Assembly (NCBI RefSeq): GCF_001553685.1
Contig: NZ_CP014264.1
Coordinates: 194,001-258,000, forward strand
Direction of reading: 5' to 3'
Length of the DNA stretch: 64,000 nucleotides
DNA from: Streptococcus sp. oral taxon 431
GTDB lineage: Bacteria; Bacillota; Bacilli; Lactobacillales; Streptococcaceae
Below, piece by piece: positions 47,462 to 55,252 of the stretch (the stretch's first letter is position 1; each line of letters opens with the position of its first letter). The position numbers were made by a program, and so were the translations under genes. The notes beneath the pieces were generated by a model. That model made no database searches. It saw only the letters and a program-made list of their open reading frames with translations, and was not told the DNA's origin.

Positions 47462-47591
47462 AAAATCCTCCCGAATCTAGTTTCAGATAAGATGTTTTCT
47501 ATTATATCAGAAAGTGACTAGAAAAGCTGATAATAAGCGAAAATAAAGAGTATAATATCTCATAAGAATTTTTAAAACTAGAAAAAACATC

Positions 47592-47620
47592 TTGAAAAGA
47601 TGAATGATTGATGATATAAT
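47592..47620 (+). promoter_or_regulatory. Purine permease promoter
   Basis: TTGAAA (47592-47597), 17 nt, TATAAT (47615-47620), 37 nt before the start codon. A second TATAAT at 47551-47556 lacks a good -35. The leader is too short for a purine riboswitch. Confidence 0.75.
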
Positions 47621-47657
47621 GGTAGTATTGTTCGTAAAATGACAAAGGAGATTAAAA

Positions 47658-49079
47658 ATGGACAAACTATTTAAACTAAAAGAGCACGGGACAGATGTTC
47701 GTACAGAGGTGCTTGCTGGTTTAACAACTTTCTTTGCAATGAGTTATATTCTCTTTGTAAACCCTCAAATGCTTTCACAAACAGGAATGCCTGTTCAAGG
47801 TGTGTTCTTGGCAACAATCATCGGTTCTGTTGTGGGGACTTTGATGATGGCCTTCTATGCTAACTTACCATATGCGCAAGCTCCAGGTATGGGACTCAAT
47901 GCCTTCTTCACATTTACCGTCGTATTTGGGATGGGTTATAAATGGCAAGAAGCGCTTGGGATGGTCTTCATTTGTGGGATTATTTCATTGATTATTACAT
48001 TGACCAATGTTCGTAAAATGATCATTGAGTCTATTCCTACAACTCTTCGTTCAGCGATTTCAGCTGGTATTGGGGTTTTCCTTGCTTATGTTGGGATTAA
48101 GAATGCTGGTCTCTTGAAATTCTCGATTGACCCGGGTACTTATACAGTAGCAGGTGAAGGAGCAGATAAGGCTCAAGCAGCACTTACTGCAAACTCAGCA
48201 GCTGTTCCAGGATTGGTAGACTTCAACACTCCAGCTGTCTTGGTAGCTCTTGCAGGTCTTGCCATTACTATCTTCTTCGTTGTTAAGGGGATCAAAGGCG
48301 GTATCATCCTTTCTATTTTGACAACGACAGTTCTTGCGATTGCTGTTGGTCTTGTTGATTTGTCTAGCATTGACTTTGCAAGCAACAATCTTTCATCAGC
48401 AGTTAACGATCTAGGAACTTTGTTTGGTGCTGCTCTTGGTTCAGAAGGATTGGGATCTCTGATTTCAAACACTTCTCGTTTGCCAGAAACCTTGATGGCC
48501 ATTCTTGCCTTCTCATTGACAGATATTTTTGATACTATCGGTACTCTTATCGGTACTGGTGAAAAAGTTGGTATCATTGCGACAAGTGGTGAAAACCACG
48601 AATCAGTTAAATTGGATAAAGCTCTTTACTCTGATTTGGTTGCAACTTCAGTAGGTGCCATTGCAGGTACTTCAAACGTTACGACTTATATCGAATCAGC
48701 AGCAGGTATTGGTGCTGGTGGACGTACAGGTTTGACAGCTCTAGTTGTTGCTATCTGTTTCGCCCTATCTAGCTTCTTTAGCCCACTTCTTGCTATTGTA
48801 CCTTCAGCAGCGACAGCACCAATTTTGATTATTGTCGGAATCATGATGCTCTCTAACTTGAAAAACATTCCTTGGGATGATATGGCTGAAGCTGTTCCAG
48901 CTTTCTTCACATCTATCTTTATGGGATTCAGCTACTCAATTACACAAGGGATTGCCGTTGGTTTCTTAACTTATACTTTGACGAAGGTTGTCAAAGGTCA
49001 AGTGAAAGATGTACATGTCATGATTTGGATTTTGGATGCCTTGTTTATCTTGAACTACATCAGTATGGCTCTTAACTAA
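47658..49079 (+). CDS. pbuG: Purine permease, AzgA/PbuG type (NCS2 superfamily)
   Basis: This 473-residue protein has 12-14 membrane segments. AzgA-type marks include EVLAGLTTFFAMSYILFVNP at the N-terminus, APGMGLNAFFTFTVV near residue 75, FSLTDIFDTIGTLIGTG near 288 and GTSNVTTYIESAAGI near 335. It imports hypoxanthine or guanine by proton symport. AAAGGAG lies seven bases before the ATG. It ends in a terminator before tsaE. Confidence 0.88.
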   Translation: MDKLFKLKEHGTDVRTEVLAGLTTFFAMSYILFVNPQMLSQTGMPVQGVFLATIIGSVVGTLMMAFYANLPYAQAPGMGLNAFFTFTVVFGMGYKWQEALGMVFICGIISLIITLTNVRKMIIESIPTTLRSAISAGIGVFLAYVGIKNAGLLKFSIDPGTYTVAGEGADKAQAALTANSAAVPGLVDFNTPAVLVALAGLAITIFFVVKGIKGGIILSILTTTVLAIAVGLVDLSSIDFASNNLSSAVNDLGTLFGAALGSEGLGSLISNTSRLPETLMAILAFSLTDIFDTIGTLIGTGEKVGIIATSGENHESVKLDKALYSDLVATSVGAIAGTSNVTTYIESAAGIGAGGRTGLTALVVAICFALSSFFSPLLAIVPSAATAPILIIVGIMMLSNLKNIPWDDMAEAVPAFFTSIFMGFSYSITQGIAVGFLTYTLTKVVKGQVKDVHVMIWILDALFILNYISMALN

Positions 49080-49090
49080 TGACAAAAACT

Positions 49091-49119
49091 AAAAAAAGAG
49101 GGGAGTCTCCTCTTTTTTT
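49091..49119 (+). terminator. Terminator between the purine permease gene and tsaE
   Basis: AAAAAAAGAGG (49091-49101) pairs perfectly with CCTCTTTTTTT (49109-49119). A longer tsaE-frame ORF runs through it, which argues against that longer start. Confidence 0.85.
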
Positions 49120-49150
49120 GTTGATGGAAATATCACAAAATAAAACTTTT

Positions 49151-49159
49151 TGGTATAAT
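49151..49159 (+). promoter_or_regulatory. tsaE extended -10 promoter, apparently leaderless
   Basis: TGGTATAAT ends at 49159 and the start ATG is at 49166, so the predicted start point coincides with the start codon. No SD is present between them. The -35 region is poor, consistent with an extended -10 promoter. Confidence 0.6.
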
Positions 49160-49165
49160 AAGTAC

Positions 49166-49609
49166 ATGTACACAAAAAATGAAGATGAGTTGATTGCACT
49201 TGGGGAAAAGCTAGGGCACTTGTTAGAAAAAAATGATGTATTGATTTTGACTGGTGAATTAGGTGCTGGGAAAACAACACTAACAAAAGGTCTAGCTAAA
49301 GGATTGGACATTCATCAAATGATTAAGAGTCCTACCTATACCATTGTTCGAGAATATGAAGGACGTCTACCCCTGTATCACTTGGATGTTTATCGTATCG
49401 AAGGGGATGCAGATTCTATCGACTTGGACGAATTTCTTTTTGGATCAGGTGTAACGGTTATTGAGTGGGGACATCTATTGGGTGAGGATCTCCCTTCAGA
49501 TTATCTGGAGTTAGAAATCCTAAAAAAAGATGAGGGCCGTGAAGTTGTCTTTCATACCCACGGTCAAAGGGCAACAGAACTTTTGAAAGGATTGACGGAT
49601 GGAGTATGA
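49166..49609 (+). CDS. tsaE: tRNA t6A biosynthesis ATPase TsaE
   Basis: This 147-residue protein has Walker A TGELGAGKTTLTKGLAKGL (residues 31-49), SPTYTIVREYEG, YHLDVYRIEG and VTVIEWGHLL. It works with TsaB and TsaD in threonylcarbamoyladenosine modification of ANN-decoding tRNAs. The ATG at 49166 gives the normal length; the longer frame from 49079 would include the upstream terminator. There is no SD, and the promoter -10 ends six bases before the ATG. It overlaps the next gene by 11 bases. Confidence 0.92.
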   Translation: MYTKNEDELIALGEKLGHLLEKNDVLILTGELGAGKTTLTKGLAKGLDIHQMIKSPTYTIVREYEGRLPLYHLDVYRIEGDADSIDLDEFLFGSGVTVIEWGHLLGEDLPSDYLELEILKKDEGREVVFHTHGQRATELLKGLTDGV

Positions 49610-50120
49610 TCTTTTAATCCGTGAAGCGGAAACCCAGGATGCTTCAGAAGTCATTGCTCTCTTGGATCAGATTGGTCAAGAGTCTAATTTTACCAGTCTG
49701 GATGAAAATGGGATTGCAATGAGTGGGTCTGAGATGCAACATTTTTTGGATAAGCAGGCCCAGTCGGATAATCAAATTACCCTACTCGCTTTTTTGAATG
49801 ATGAGTTAGTAGGAATCATCAATATAACAGCTGATCAACGTCCGCGAGTCCGTCATATTGGAGATGTCTTTTTAGGAATAAAAAAAGCTTACTGGGGAAA
49901 TGGTCTCGGTAGTGTCCTGATGGAAGAAGCTATTGAATGGGCCAAATCAAGTGGTAGTATTCGACGTCTACAATTGACAGTTCAAAAAAGAAATCTTGCT
50001 GCGGTGCATCTATATGAAAAAATGGGTTTTATCATAGAAGGATTACAGGAACGTGGCGCTTGTATAGAAGGAGGAGAGTTTCTAGATGTTTACCTGATGG
50101 GTCAACTGATAGATGAATAA
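49599..50120 (+). CDS. GNAT-family acetyltransferase
   Basis: This 173-residue protein has the acetyl-CoA loop GNGLGSVLMEEAIEWAKSSGSIRRLQLTVQKRN and LYEKMGFIIEGLQERGA. These match GCN5-type acetyltransferases acting on proteins, amines or antibiotics; the substrate is unknown. The ATG lies inside the 3' end of tsaE, so translation is coupled, and it overlaps the LCP gene start by eight bases. The tsaE-GNAT-LCP-cinA-recA order matches what I recall from pneumococcus. Confidence 0.88.
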   Translation: MEYDLLIREAETQDASEVIALLDQIGQESNFTSLDENGIAMSGSEMQHFLDKQAQSDNQITLLAFLNDELVGIINITADQRPRVRHIGDVFLGIKKAYWGNGLGSVLMEEAIEWAKSSGSIRRLQLTVQKRNLAAVHLYEKMGFIIEGLQERGACIEGGEFLDVYLMGQLIDE

Positions 50121-51162
50121 AAGTATGGCAAAAAAGATAATCGGAATGTTTTTAGGCTTTGTTCTTGTGACAGTACTTGGTGTGGGAGCTTATGCCTATA
50201 CAATCTACCAACAGAGTACACAGACTTTGGCTAAAACCTATAAAAAAATCGGTGAAGAAACCAAGGTCATTGAAGCGACCGAACCTCTGACGATTTTGCT
50301 TATGGGCGTGGACACAGGGAATGTTGAACGTACAGATCCATGGGCGGGTAATAGTGATTCGATGATTTTGGTCACAGTGAATCCTAAAACTAAGAAGACA
50401 GTCATGATGAGTTTGGAGCGTGATATTCTCACACAAATCCAGCAACCAGATGGTAGTGTAATAGAGGCTAAACTCAATGCCGCCTATGCCAATGGTGGAG
50501 CAGAGTTATCTATTTCAACGATTCAAAAAATGATGAATATCCATATCGACCGCTATGTGATGGTCAATATGCATGGACTTCAAAGAATGGTTGATGCTGT
50601 GGGTGGTATTACAGTGAACAATACTCTAGGTTTCCCAATCTCTATCCAAGATCAGGAACCATTTAATACGATTTCTATCGGTGTTGGCGAACAGAAGCTA
50701 AATGGTGAAGAAGCCCTTGTTTATTCACGTATGCGTTATCAGGATCCAGAAGGAGACTATGGTCGTCAAAAACGTCAGCGTGAAGTGATTCAAAAAGTTG
50801 TCGAGAAGATTCTTAGTTTGAATAGTGTGAGTCACTATCAAGAGATTCTGAAGGCTCTTAGCGATAATATGCAGACAAATATCGAAATTACAACGACAAC
50901 GATTCCTCAGTTGATGGGTTATCAAGATTCATTTAAAAATATTGAGTCTCAACAATTGCGTGGAGAGGATGCAATGCTTCAAGGGACATCTTACCAAATC
51001 GTGACATCTGAGCATATGTTAGAGATGCAAAATCTTTTACGCCGTTCGCTCGGGCAACCAGAGGTTACGAATTTGGAGACTAATGTAGTCTTGTATGAGA
51101 ATCTTTATGGTCAGGGTCAGTTGCCTCAATCTACTAGTGTTGCAGTAGAAGAATTAGAATAA
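50113..51162 (+). CDS. LCP-family (LytR-CpsA-Psr) cell-wall glycopolymer ligase
   Basis: This 349-residue protein has a short cytoplasmic start, one membrane helix (residues 9-28) and an extracytoplasmic LCP domain with LTILLMGVDTGNVERTDPWAGNSDSMILVTVNP, MSLERDILTQI and YSRMRYQDPEGDYGRQKRQREVI (conserved Arg/Asp set). LCP enzymes attach teichoic acids or capsule to peptidoglycan. Streptococci have several paralogues; by position this is the Psr-like copy. The start overlaps the GNAT gene end. Confidence 0.88.
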   Translation: MNKSMAKKIIGMFLGFVLVTVLGVGAYAYTIYQQSTQTLAKTYKKIGEETKVIEATEPLTILLMGVDTGNVERTDPWAGNSDSMILVTVNPKTKKTVMMSLERDILTQIQQPDGSVIEAKLNAAYANGGAELSISTIQKMMNIHIDRYVMVNMHGLQRMVDAVGGITVNNTLGFPISIQDQEPFNTISIGVGEQKLNGEEALVYSRMRYQDPEGDYGRQKRQREVIQKVVEKILSLNSVSHYQEILKALSDNMQTNIEITTTTIPQLMGYQDSFKNIESQQLRGEDAMLQGTSYQIVTSEHMLEMQNLLRRSLGQPEVTNLETNVVLYENLYGQGQLPQSTSVAVEELE

Positions 51163-51178
51163 TAGGAAACTATTCATC

Positions 51179-51207
51179 AAATCGTAGGAATTATCCTGCG
51201 ATTTTTT
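51179..51207 (+). terminator. Terminator after the LCP gene
   Basis: AAATCG-T-AGGA (51179-51189) pairs with TCCT-G-CGATTT (51194-51204), then TTT. It isolates cinA-recA for competence-specific transcription. Confidence 0.8.
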
Positions 51208-51215
51208 CAAAGAAA

Positions 51216-51223
51216 TCCGAATA
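51216..51223 (+). promoter_or_regulatory. Candidate cin-box (ComX/SigX promoter) of cinA-recA
   Basis: TCCGAATA differs from the streptococcal late-competence consensus TACGAATA at one position. It follows a T-rich stretch (TTTTTTCAAAGAAA) and lies 19 nt before the cinA ATG, immediately ahead of AGGAGG. Position and gene content agree with the known competence regulation of cinA-recA. Confidence 0.75.
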
Positions 51224-51241
51224 GGTAAGTAGGAGGAAAAA

Positions 51242-52510
51242 ATGAAAGCAGAAATTATAGCTGTTGGAACAGAGATTTTGACAGGTCAGATTGTCAATAC
51301 AAATGCGCAATTCTTGTCTGAAAAGTTGGCTGAAATCGGTGTAGATGTCTATTTTCAGACGGCCGTAGGAGATAATGAGGCTCGTCTCTTATCCTTGTTA
51401 GAAATTGCTCAGAATCGCAGTAGTCTAGTTATTTTAACAGGTGGCTTGGGGCCAACGGAAGATGATTTGACCAAGCAAACTTTAGCCCAATTTTTAGGAC
51501 GTGACTTGACTTTTGATCCTCAGGCTCAGGCTAAGCTGGATGACTTTTTTGCTCACCGACCAGACTATGCTCGAACTCCAAATAATGAACGCCAGGCTCA
51601 AATCGTTCAAGGTTCAACTCCATTACCAAACGAAACAGGGCTAGCAGTAGGTGGCATGATTGAAGTGGCTGGGGTAACCTACGTCGTTCTACCAGGACCT
51701 CCAAGTGAATTGAAACCTATGGTCTTAAATGAGCTGCTTCCGAGATTGACAACGGGCTCTAAACTCTATTCACGTGTGCTGCGTTTCTTTGGGATTGGCG
51801 AGAGCCAGTTAGTAACCATTCTATCAGATTTAATTGACCAGCAGACAGATCCAACCTTAGCACCTTATGCTAAAACTGGGGAAGTGACCCTTCGCTTATC
51901 GACCAAGGCTAAGAGTCAAGAAGAAGCGGATCGTGTTCTAGATGCTCTAGAACAAAAAATCCTTGAAAGAGAAACCTTTGAGGGTGTTTTACTTCGAGAA
52001 ATTTGCTATGGCTATGGGGAAGAAACCAGCTTGGCTAGCCTGGTAGTAGAAGAGTTGAAAAAGCAAAAGAAAACCATCACTGCAGCAGAAAGCTTGACTG
52101 CAGGTCTTTTTCAAGCTACTTTGGCAGAATTTTCAGGTGTATCTGCTATTTTTAAAGGTGGTTTTGTGACTTATAGCCTTGAAGAAAAAGCAAAAATGCT
52201 TGATATTCCACAGGCTGAATTGGAAAAATATGGAGTTGTATCGGCTTTTACTGCTGAAAAAATGGCTGAACAGGCGCGCATCAAAACCCAGTCAGATTTT
52301 GGAATTAGTTTGACAGGAGTGGCTGGACCAGACAGCCTAGAAGGACATCCAGCAGGTACAGTCTTTATCGCTTTGGCACAAGCTTCGGGTACAGAAGTTA
52401 TCCAGGCAAATATCGCAGGTAGAAGTAGAGCAGATGTGCGAGAAATTGCAGTCCTACATGCCTTTAACCTAGTTCGCAAAGCTTTATTAAGTGCTGGAGA
52501 TTTGTTATAA
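51242..52510 (+). CDS. cinA: Competence/damage-inducible protein CinA
   Basis: This 422-residue protein has an N-terminal molybdopterin-binding-like domain ([56 protein letters not shown]) and a C-terminal PncC-type domain ([41 protein letters not shown]). In pneumococcus CinA is a late competence protein that recruits RecA to the membrane. AGGAGG sits six bases upstream. recA follows after 41 nt. Confidence 0.95.
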   Translation: MKAEIIAVGTEILTGQIVNTNAQFLSEKLAEIGVDVYFQTAVGDNEARLLSLLEIAQNRSSLVILTGGLGPTEDDLTKQTLAQFLGRDLTFDPQAQAKLDDFFAHRPDYARTPNNERQAQIVQGSTPLPNETGLAVGGMIEVAGVTYVVLPGPPSELKPMVLNELLPRLTTGSKLYSRVLRFFGIGESQLVTILSDLIDQQTDPTLAPYAKTGEVTLRLSTKAKSQEEADRVLDALEQKILERETFEGVLLREICYGYGEETSLASLVVEELKKQKKTITAAESLTAGLFQATLAEFSGVSAIFKGGFVTYSLEEKAKMLDIPQAELEKYGVVSAFTAEKMAEQARIKTQSDFGISLTGVAGPDSLEGHPAGTVFIALAQASGTEVIQANIAGRSRADVREIAVLHAFNLVRKALLSAGDLL

Positions 52511-52551
52511 TAGAAGAAGGTCTTAGGACTATTAGAATATAGGAGAACAAA

Positions 52552-53706
52552 ATGGCGAAAAAACCAACAAAAAAATTAGACGAAATTGGCAAAAAATTTG
52601 GTGCTGATCGTGAAAAAGCTTTGAATGATGCCCTTAAATTAATTGAAAAAGACTTTGGTAAGGGATCAATCATGCGCTTGGGTGAACGTGCAGAGCAAAA
52701 AGTCCAAGTGATGAGTTCAGGATCTTTGGCTCTGGATATTGCTCTTGGATCAGGTGGTTATCCAAAGGGACGTATCATTGAAATCTACGGACCAGAGTCA
52801 TCAGGTAAGACAACAGTAGCCCTTCATGCGGTAGCGCAAGCCCAAAAAGAAGGCGGAATTGCTGCCTTTATCGATGCAGAGCACGCTCTTGATCCAGCCT
52901 ATGCAGCAGCGCTTGGAGTTAATATCGATGAATTGCTCTTGTCACAACCAGACTCAGGGGAGCAAGGTCTTGAAATTGCTGGGAAATTGATTGACTCAGG
53001 TGCGGTTGACCTTGTTGTTATCGACTCAGTTGCAGCTCTTGTGCCTCGTGCGGAAATCGATGGGGATATCGGAGATAGCCACGTTGGTCTTCAAGCTCGT
53101 ATGATGAGCCAGGCTATGCGTAAACTCGGGGCTTCTATTAACAAGACAAAGACAATTGCTATCTTCATCAACCAATTGCGTGAAAAAGTAGGGGTTATGT
53201 TTGGTAATCCAGAAACAACTCCTGGTGGACGTGCCCTTAAATTTTACGCTTCTGTCCGTTTGGATGTTCGTGGAAGCACACAAATCAAGGGAACTGGTGA
53301 CCAAAAAGATACGAGCGTAGGTAAGGAAACCAAGATTAAGGTTGTTAAAAACAAGGTGGCTCCACCATTTAAAGAAGCCTTTGTTGAAATCATGTATGGT
53401 GAAGGGATTTCAAGAACTGGTGAGCTTTTGAAGATTGCAAGTGATCTTGACATCATCAAGAAAGCAGGAGCATGGTACTCTTATAAAGACGAAAAAATCG
53501 GACAAGGTTCTGAAAATGCTAAGAAATACTTGGCGGATCACCCAGAAATCTTTGACGAGATTGACCACCAAGTTCGTGTCAAGTTTGGCTTGATTGAAGA
53601 TGATGCAGTGGCCGATGAAAAAGTTGCACCTGTGGAATCAGAAGTAGCTAATCAAGAAGTGACTCTTGACCTTGGCGATGATCTTGAAATCGAAATTGAA
53701 GATTAA
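52552..53706 (+). CDS. recA: Recombinase RecA
   Basis: This 384-residue protein has Walker [10 protein letters not shown] (residue 76 on), Walker [20 protein letters not shown], loop 2 [26 protein letters not shown], and an acidic C-terminal tail ([16 protein letters not shown]). It carries out strand exchange in repair and transformation. The N-terminal lysine-rich [15 protein letters not shown] extension is typical of streptococci. A terminator follows the stop; the pneumococcal dinF and lytA genes are not downstream here. Confidence 0.98.
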   Translation: MAKKPTKKLDEIGKKFGADREKALNDALKLIEKDFGKGSIMRLGERAEQKVQVMSSGSLALDIALGSGGYPKGRIIEIYGPESSGKTTVALHAVAQAQKEGGIAAFIDAEHALDPAYAAALGVNIDELLLSQPDSGEQGLEIAGKLIDSGAVDLVVIDSVAALVPRAEIDGDIGDSHVGLQARMMSQAMRKLGASINKTKTIAIFINQLREKVGVMFGNPETTPGGRALKFYASVRLDVRGSTQIKGTGDQKDTSVGKETKIKVVKNKVAPPFKEAFVEIMYGEGISRTGELLKIASDLDIIKKAGAWYSYKDEKIGQGSENAKKYLADHPEIFDEIDHQVRVKFGLIEDDAVADEKVAPVESEVANQEVTLDLGDDLEIEIED

Positions 53707-53711
53707 AAAGT

Positions 53712-53739
53712 AAAAGTGGTGGAGGAATCCCCACTTTTT
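53712..53739 (+). terminator. recA terminator
   Basis: AAAAGTGG (53712-53719) pairs with CCACTTTT (53731-53738), with a T run to 53739. Confidence 0.8.
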
Positions 53740-53754
53740 CTGTTATCGTGGACT

Positions 53755-53908
53755 AATACTCAATGAAAATCAAAGAGCAAACTAGGAAGCGATCCGCAGG
53801 TTGCTCAAAGCACTGCTTTGAGGTTGTAGATGAAACTGACGAAGTCAGTAACCATATATACGACAAGGCGAAGCTGACGTGGTTTGAATTTGATTTTCGA
53901 AGAGTATA
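53755..53908 (-). repeat. BOX element with one boxB (boxC-boxB-boxA on the + strand)
   Basis: The 150-bp core runs from TACTC (53757) to GAGTA (53906), or 154 bp with two flanking bases each side, the length expected for boxA (59) + boxB (45) + boxC (50). boxC is on the left. The boxB part holds the nested palindromes CTCAAAGCACTGCTTTGAG and CTGACGAAGTCAG. It lies 16 nt after the recA terminator. Confidence 0.87.
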
Positions 53909-54040
53909 AAGAACTGAAACAATGAGAGTATATGGTTTGCTAAAACTAGCATCTTCTGATAAAAAGTAGAAAGACTATTGAAAAAGATTTGATTTGATGA
54001 TAAAATAAATCAAAAGAAAAATTAGTATAAGGAGATTATT

Positions 54041-54235
54041 ATGGAAAAACGTTTAGTTCGTAATGTTCAAGATAAAAAAATTGCTGGTGTTTGTGCAGGT
54101 CTTGCTGACTACTTAGATATGGACCAAACATTGGTTCGTGCACTTTGGATCCTCTTCACTTTGTTAGGTGGTTCAGGAGTGCTCGCTTATATCATTCTAT
54201 GGGTTATTATGCCTGAAGCAGGAACAGAAGCGTAA
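54041..54235 (+). CDS. Short PspC-domain membrane protein
   Basis: This 64-residue protein is a bare PspC domain: KRLVRNVQDKKIAGVCAGLADYLDMDQTLVRALWILFTLLGGSGVLAYIILWVIMPEAG, with one to two membrane helices. Such proteins are linked with envelope stress responses. AAGGAGA lies ten bases upstream. It resembles the first half of the PspC protein at 6867-7217. It stands alone between a BOX element and a structured intergenic region. Confidence 0.85.
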   Translation: MEKRLVRNVQDKKIAGVCAGLADYLDMDQTLVRALWILFTLLGGSGVLAYIILWVIMPEAGTEA

Positions 54236-54269
54236 ACTTAGTGCATCTTTATGAGACAAATCATGATAA

Positions 54270-54452
54270 GAGAGTGGGACAGAAATCGGTAATTCGTTAG
54301 AATTCGATTTCGTCGTCCCACCTCCGCAAAGTTGAGTAGGGCTGTAAAAGCTGATGAAATCAGCGTAGTAGAGCCCACTCAACCACTGCGTCTTGCTCGA
54401 CAATCCAAAGACAAATAAGAGGCTGGGACAAAAGTCCTAGCCTCTTATTTGT
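54270..54452 (+). other. Structured intergenic element with three successive hairpins
   Basis: Hairpin 1: GTGGGAC (54274-54280) with GTCCCAC (54315-54321), enclosing AAATCG/CGATTT and AATTC/GAATT. Hairpin 2: GTTGAGT-A-GGGCT (54331-54343) with AGCCC-ACTCAAC (54372-54383), capped by GCTGAT-GAA-ATCAGC (54350-54364). Hairpin 3: a stem of 19 pairs, ACAAATAAGAGGCT-G-GGAC (54411-54429) with its complement (54434-54452), loop AAAA. I recall similar sequences in intergenic regions of mitis-group genomes, but cannot verify this. It is non-coding. Confidence 0.75.
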
Positions 54453-54501
54453 GATATGCGGTGATAATTTTTTCCAAGTTTTCATCTTATTTCGGAATCA
54501 C

Positions 54502-54528
54502 AAAAAATCACCTGTAGTGCAGGTGATT
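54502..54528 (-). terminator. Terminator of the leftward GNAT gene
   Basis: On the minus strand AATCACCT and AGGTGATT form an 8-bp stem (54528-54521 with 54513-54506), followed by a T run (complement of 54502-54507). Confidence 0.8.
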
Positions 54529-54588
54529 GTATATTGGTTACAGAGAAAATTACAAATCTTTAATGGAGACTCAAGGTTGCCATCCAGA

Positions 54589-55143
54589 CTAGTGTTCACT
54601 AAAGCGACGGTACTCGATGTGGAAGTCAAAATAATTTTCTTCTTGTAATTTTTGAAAGATATCACGGTAGGCTTCTTCATCAAAATGGTCACCACGATAT
54701 AGAATCTCAAAACTAAGACCTTCGTACTCCAAAAAAGCATTGGCTGTTTTGAAGCCGTTTTGTTTATAGAATTCCATGCGAGCTTTTCGCTGTTCGAGGT
54801 TATCGCAGTCTTCGTCCAAACGCTCCACTTCAAGAATCATGGTGCGCTGGTAAAAATCAATGAGTTTGTCAATAATTTCTCTCCCGTAGCCATGACTGCG
54901 GAGATGGGGCATAATGGCAAAAAAGCTGATGTAGAATGCTTTTTGATTGGCAATAGCAAAAGCGAAGCCAACAAATTCTTCCTCGTTATAAAAAGCGAAA
55001 AAGTGAGCGTCATCCCTATCTTGGTAACGTAAAAATTCTTCCAAAGGTACCCTTTCTTCTTCAGGAAAGGCTTCCTTGTTTAATTGGTCAACTTTTTCAA
55101 GATCTGGGAATACATCTGTAATTAACTGGCTGGTTAAGGTCAT
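54589..55143 (-). CDS. GNAT-family acetyltransferase
   Basis: This 184-residue protein has a GNAT core with FVGFAFAIANQKAFYISFFAIMPHLRSHGYGREIIDKLIDFY (acetyl-CoA-binding loop RSHGYG) and ARMEFYKQNGFKTANAFLEYEG. The C-terminus reads FDEEAYRDIFQKLQEENYFDFHIEYRRFSEH. The substrate is unknown. AAGGAGG lies upstream of the ATG, so unlike its divergent neighbour it has a normal leader. Confidence 0.88.
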   Translation of the reverse strand: MTLTSQLITDVFPDLEKVDQLNKEAFPEEERVPLEEFLRYQDRDDAHFFAFYNEEEFVGFAFAIANQKAFYISFFAIMPHLRSHGYGREIIDKLIDFYQRTMILEVERLDEDCDNLEQRKARMEFYKQNGFKTANAFLEYEGLSFEILYRGDHFDEEAYRDIFQKLQEENYFDFHIEYRRFSEH

Positions 55144-55166
55144 ACCTAACCTCCTTTTCTGTCATG

Positions 55167-55195
55167 ATTATACCAGATTGTCTGTATATAGGCAA
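55167..55195 (-). promoter_or_regulatory. Promoter of the leftward GNAT gene
   Basis: On the minus strand TTGCCT (55195-55190), 17 nt, extended -10 TGGTATAAT ending at 55167. It is divergent from the MATE promoter, with about 20 nt between the two -35 boxes. Confidence 0.78.
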
Positions 55196-55216
55196 CGCTT
55201 TCTTATCCAAACTCTC

Positions 55217-55245
55217 TTGTTCCCCTACTAGAAAGCTGATATAAT
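55217..55245 (+). promoter_or_regulatory. Promoter of the MATE gene, apparently leaderless
   Basis: TTGTTC (55217-55222), 17 nt, TATAAT (55240-55245); the ATG at 55253 is eight bases past the end of the -10, so transcription should begin at or one base before the start codon. Confidence 0.65.
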
Positions 55246-55252
55246 AAGCCTT

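Noticed and set aside
47521-47657. Purine riboswitch upstream of the purine permease gene
   Set aside because: The best promoter is only 37 nt from the ATG and no conserved purine-aptamer core was seen.
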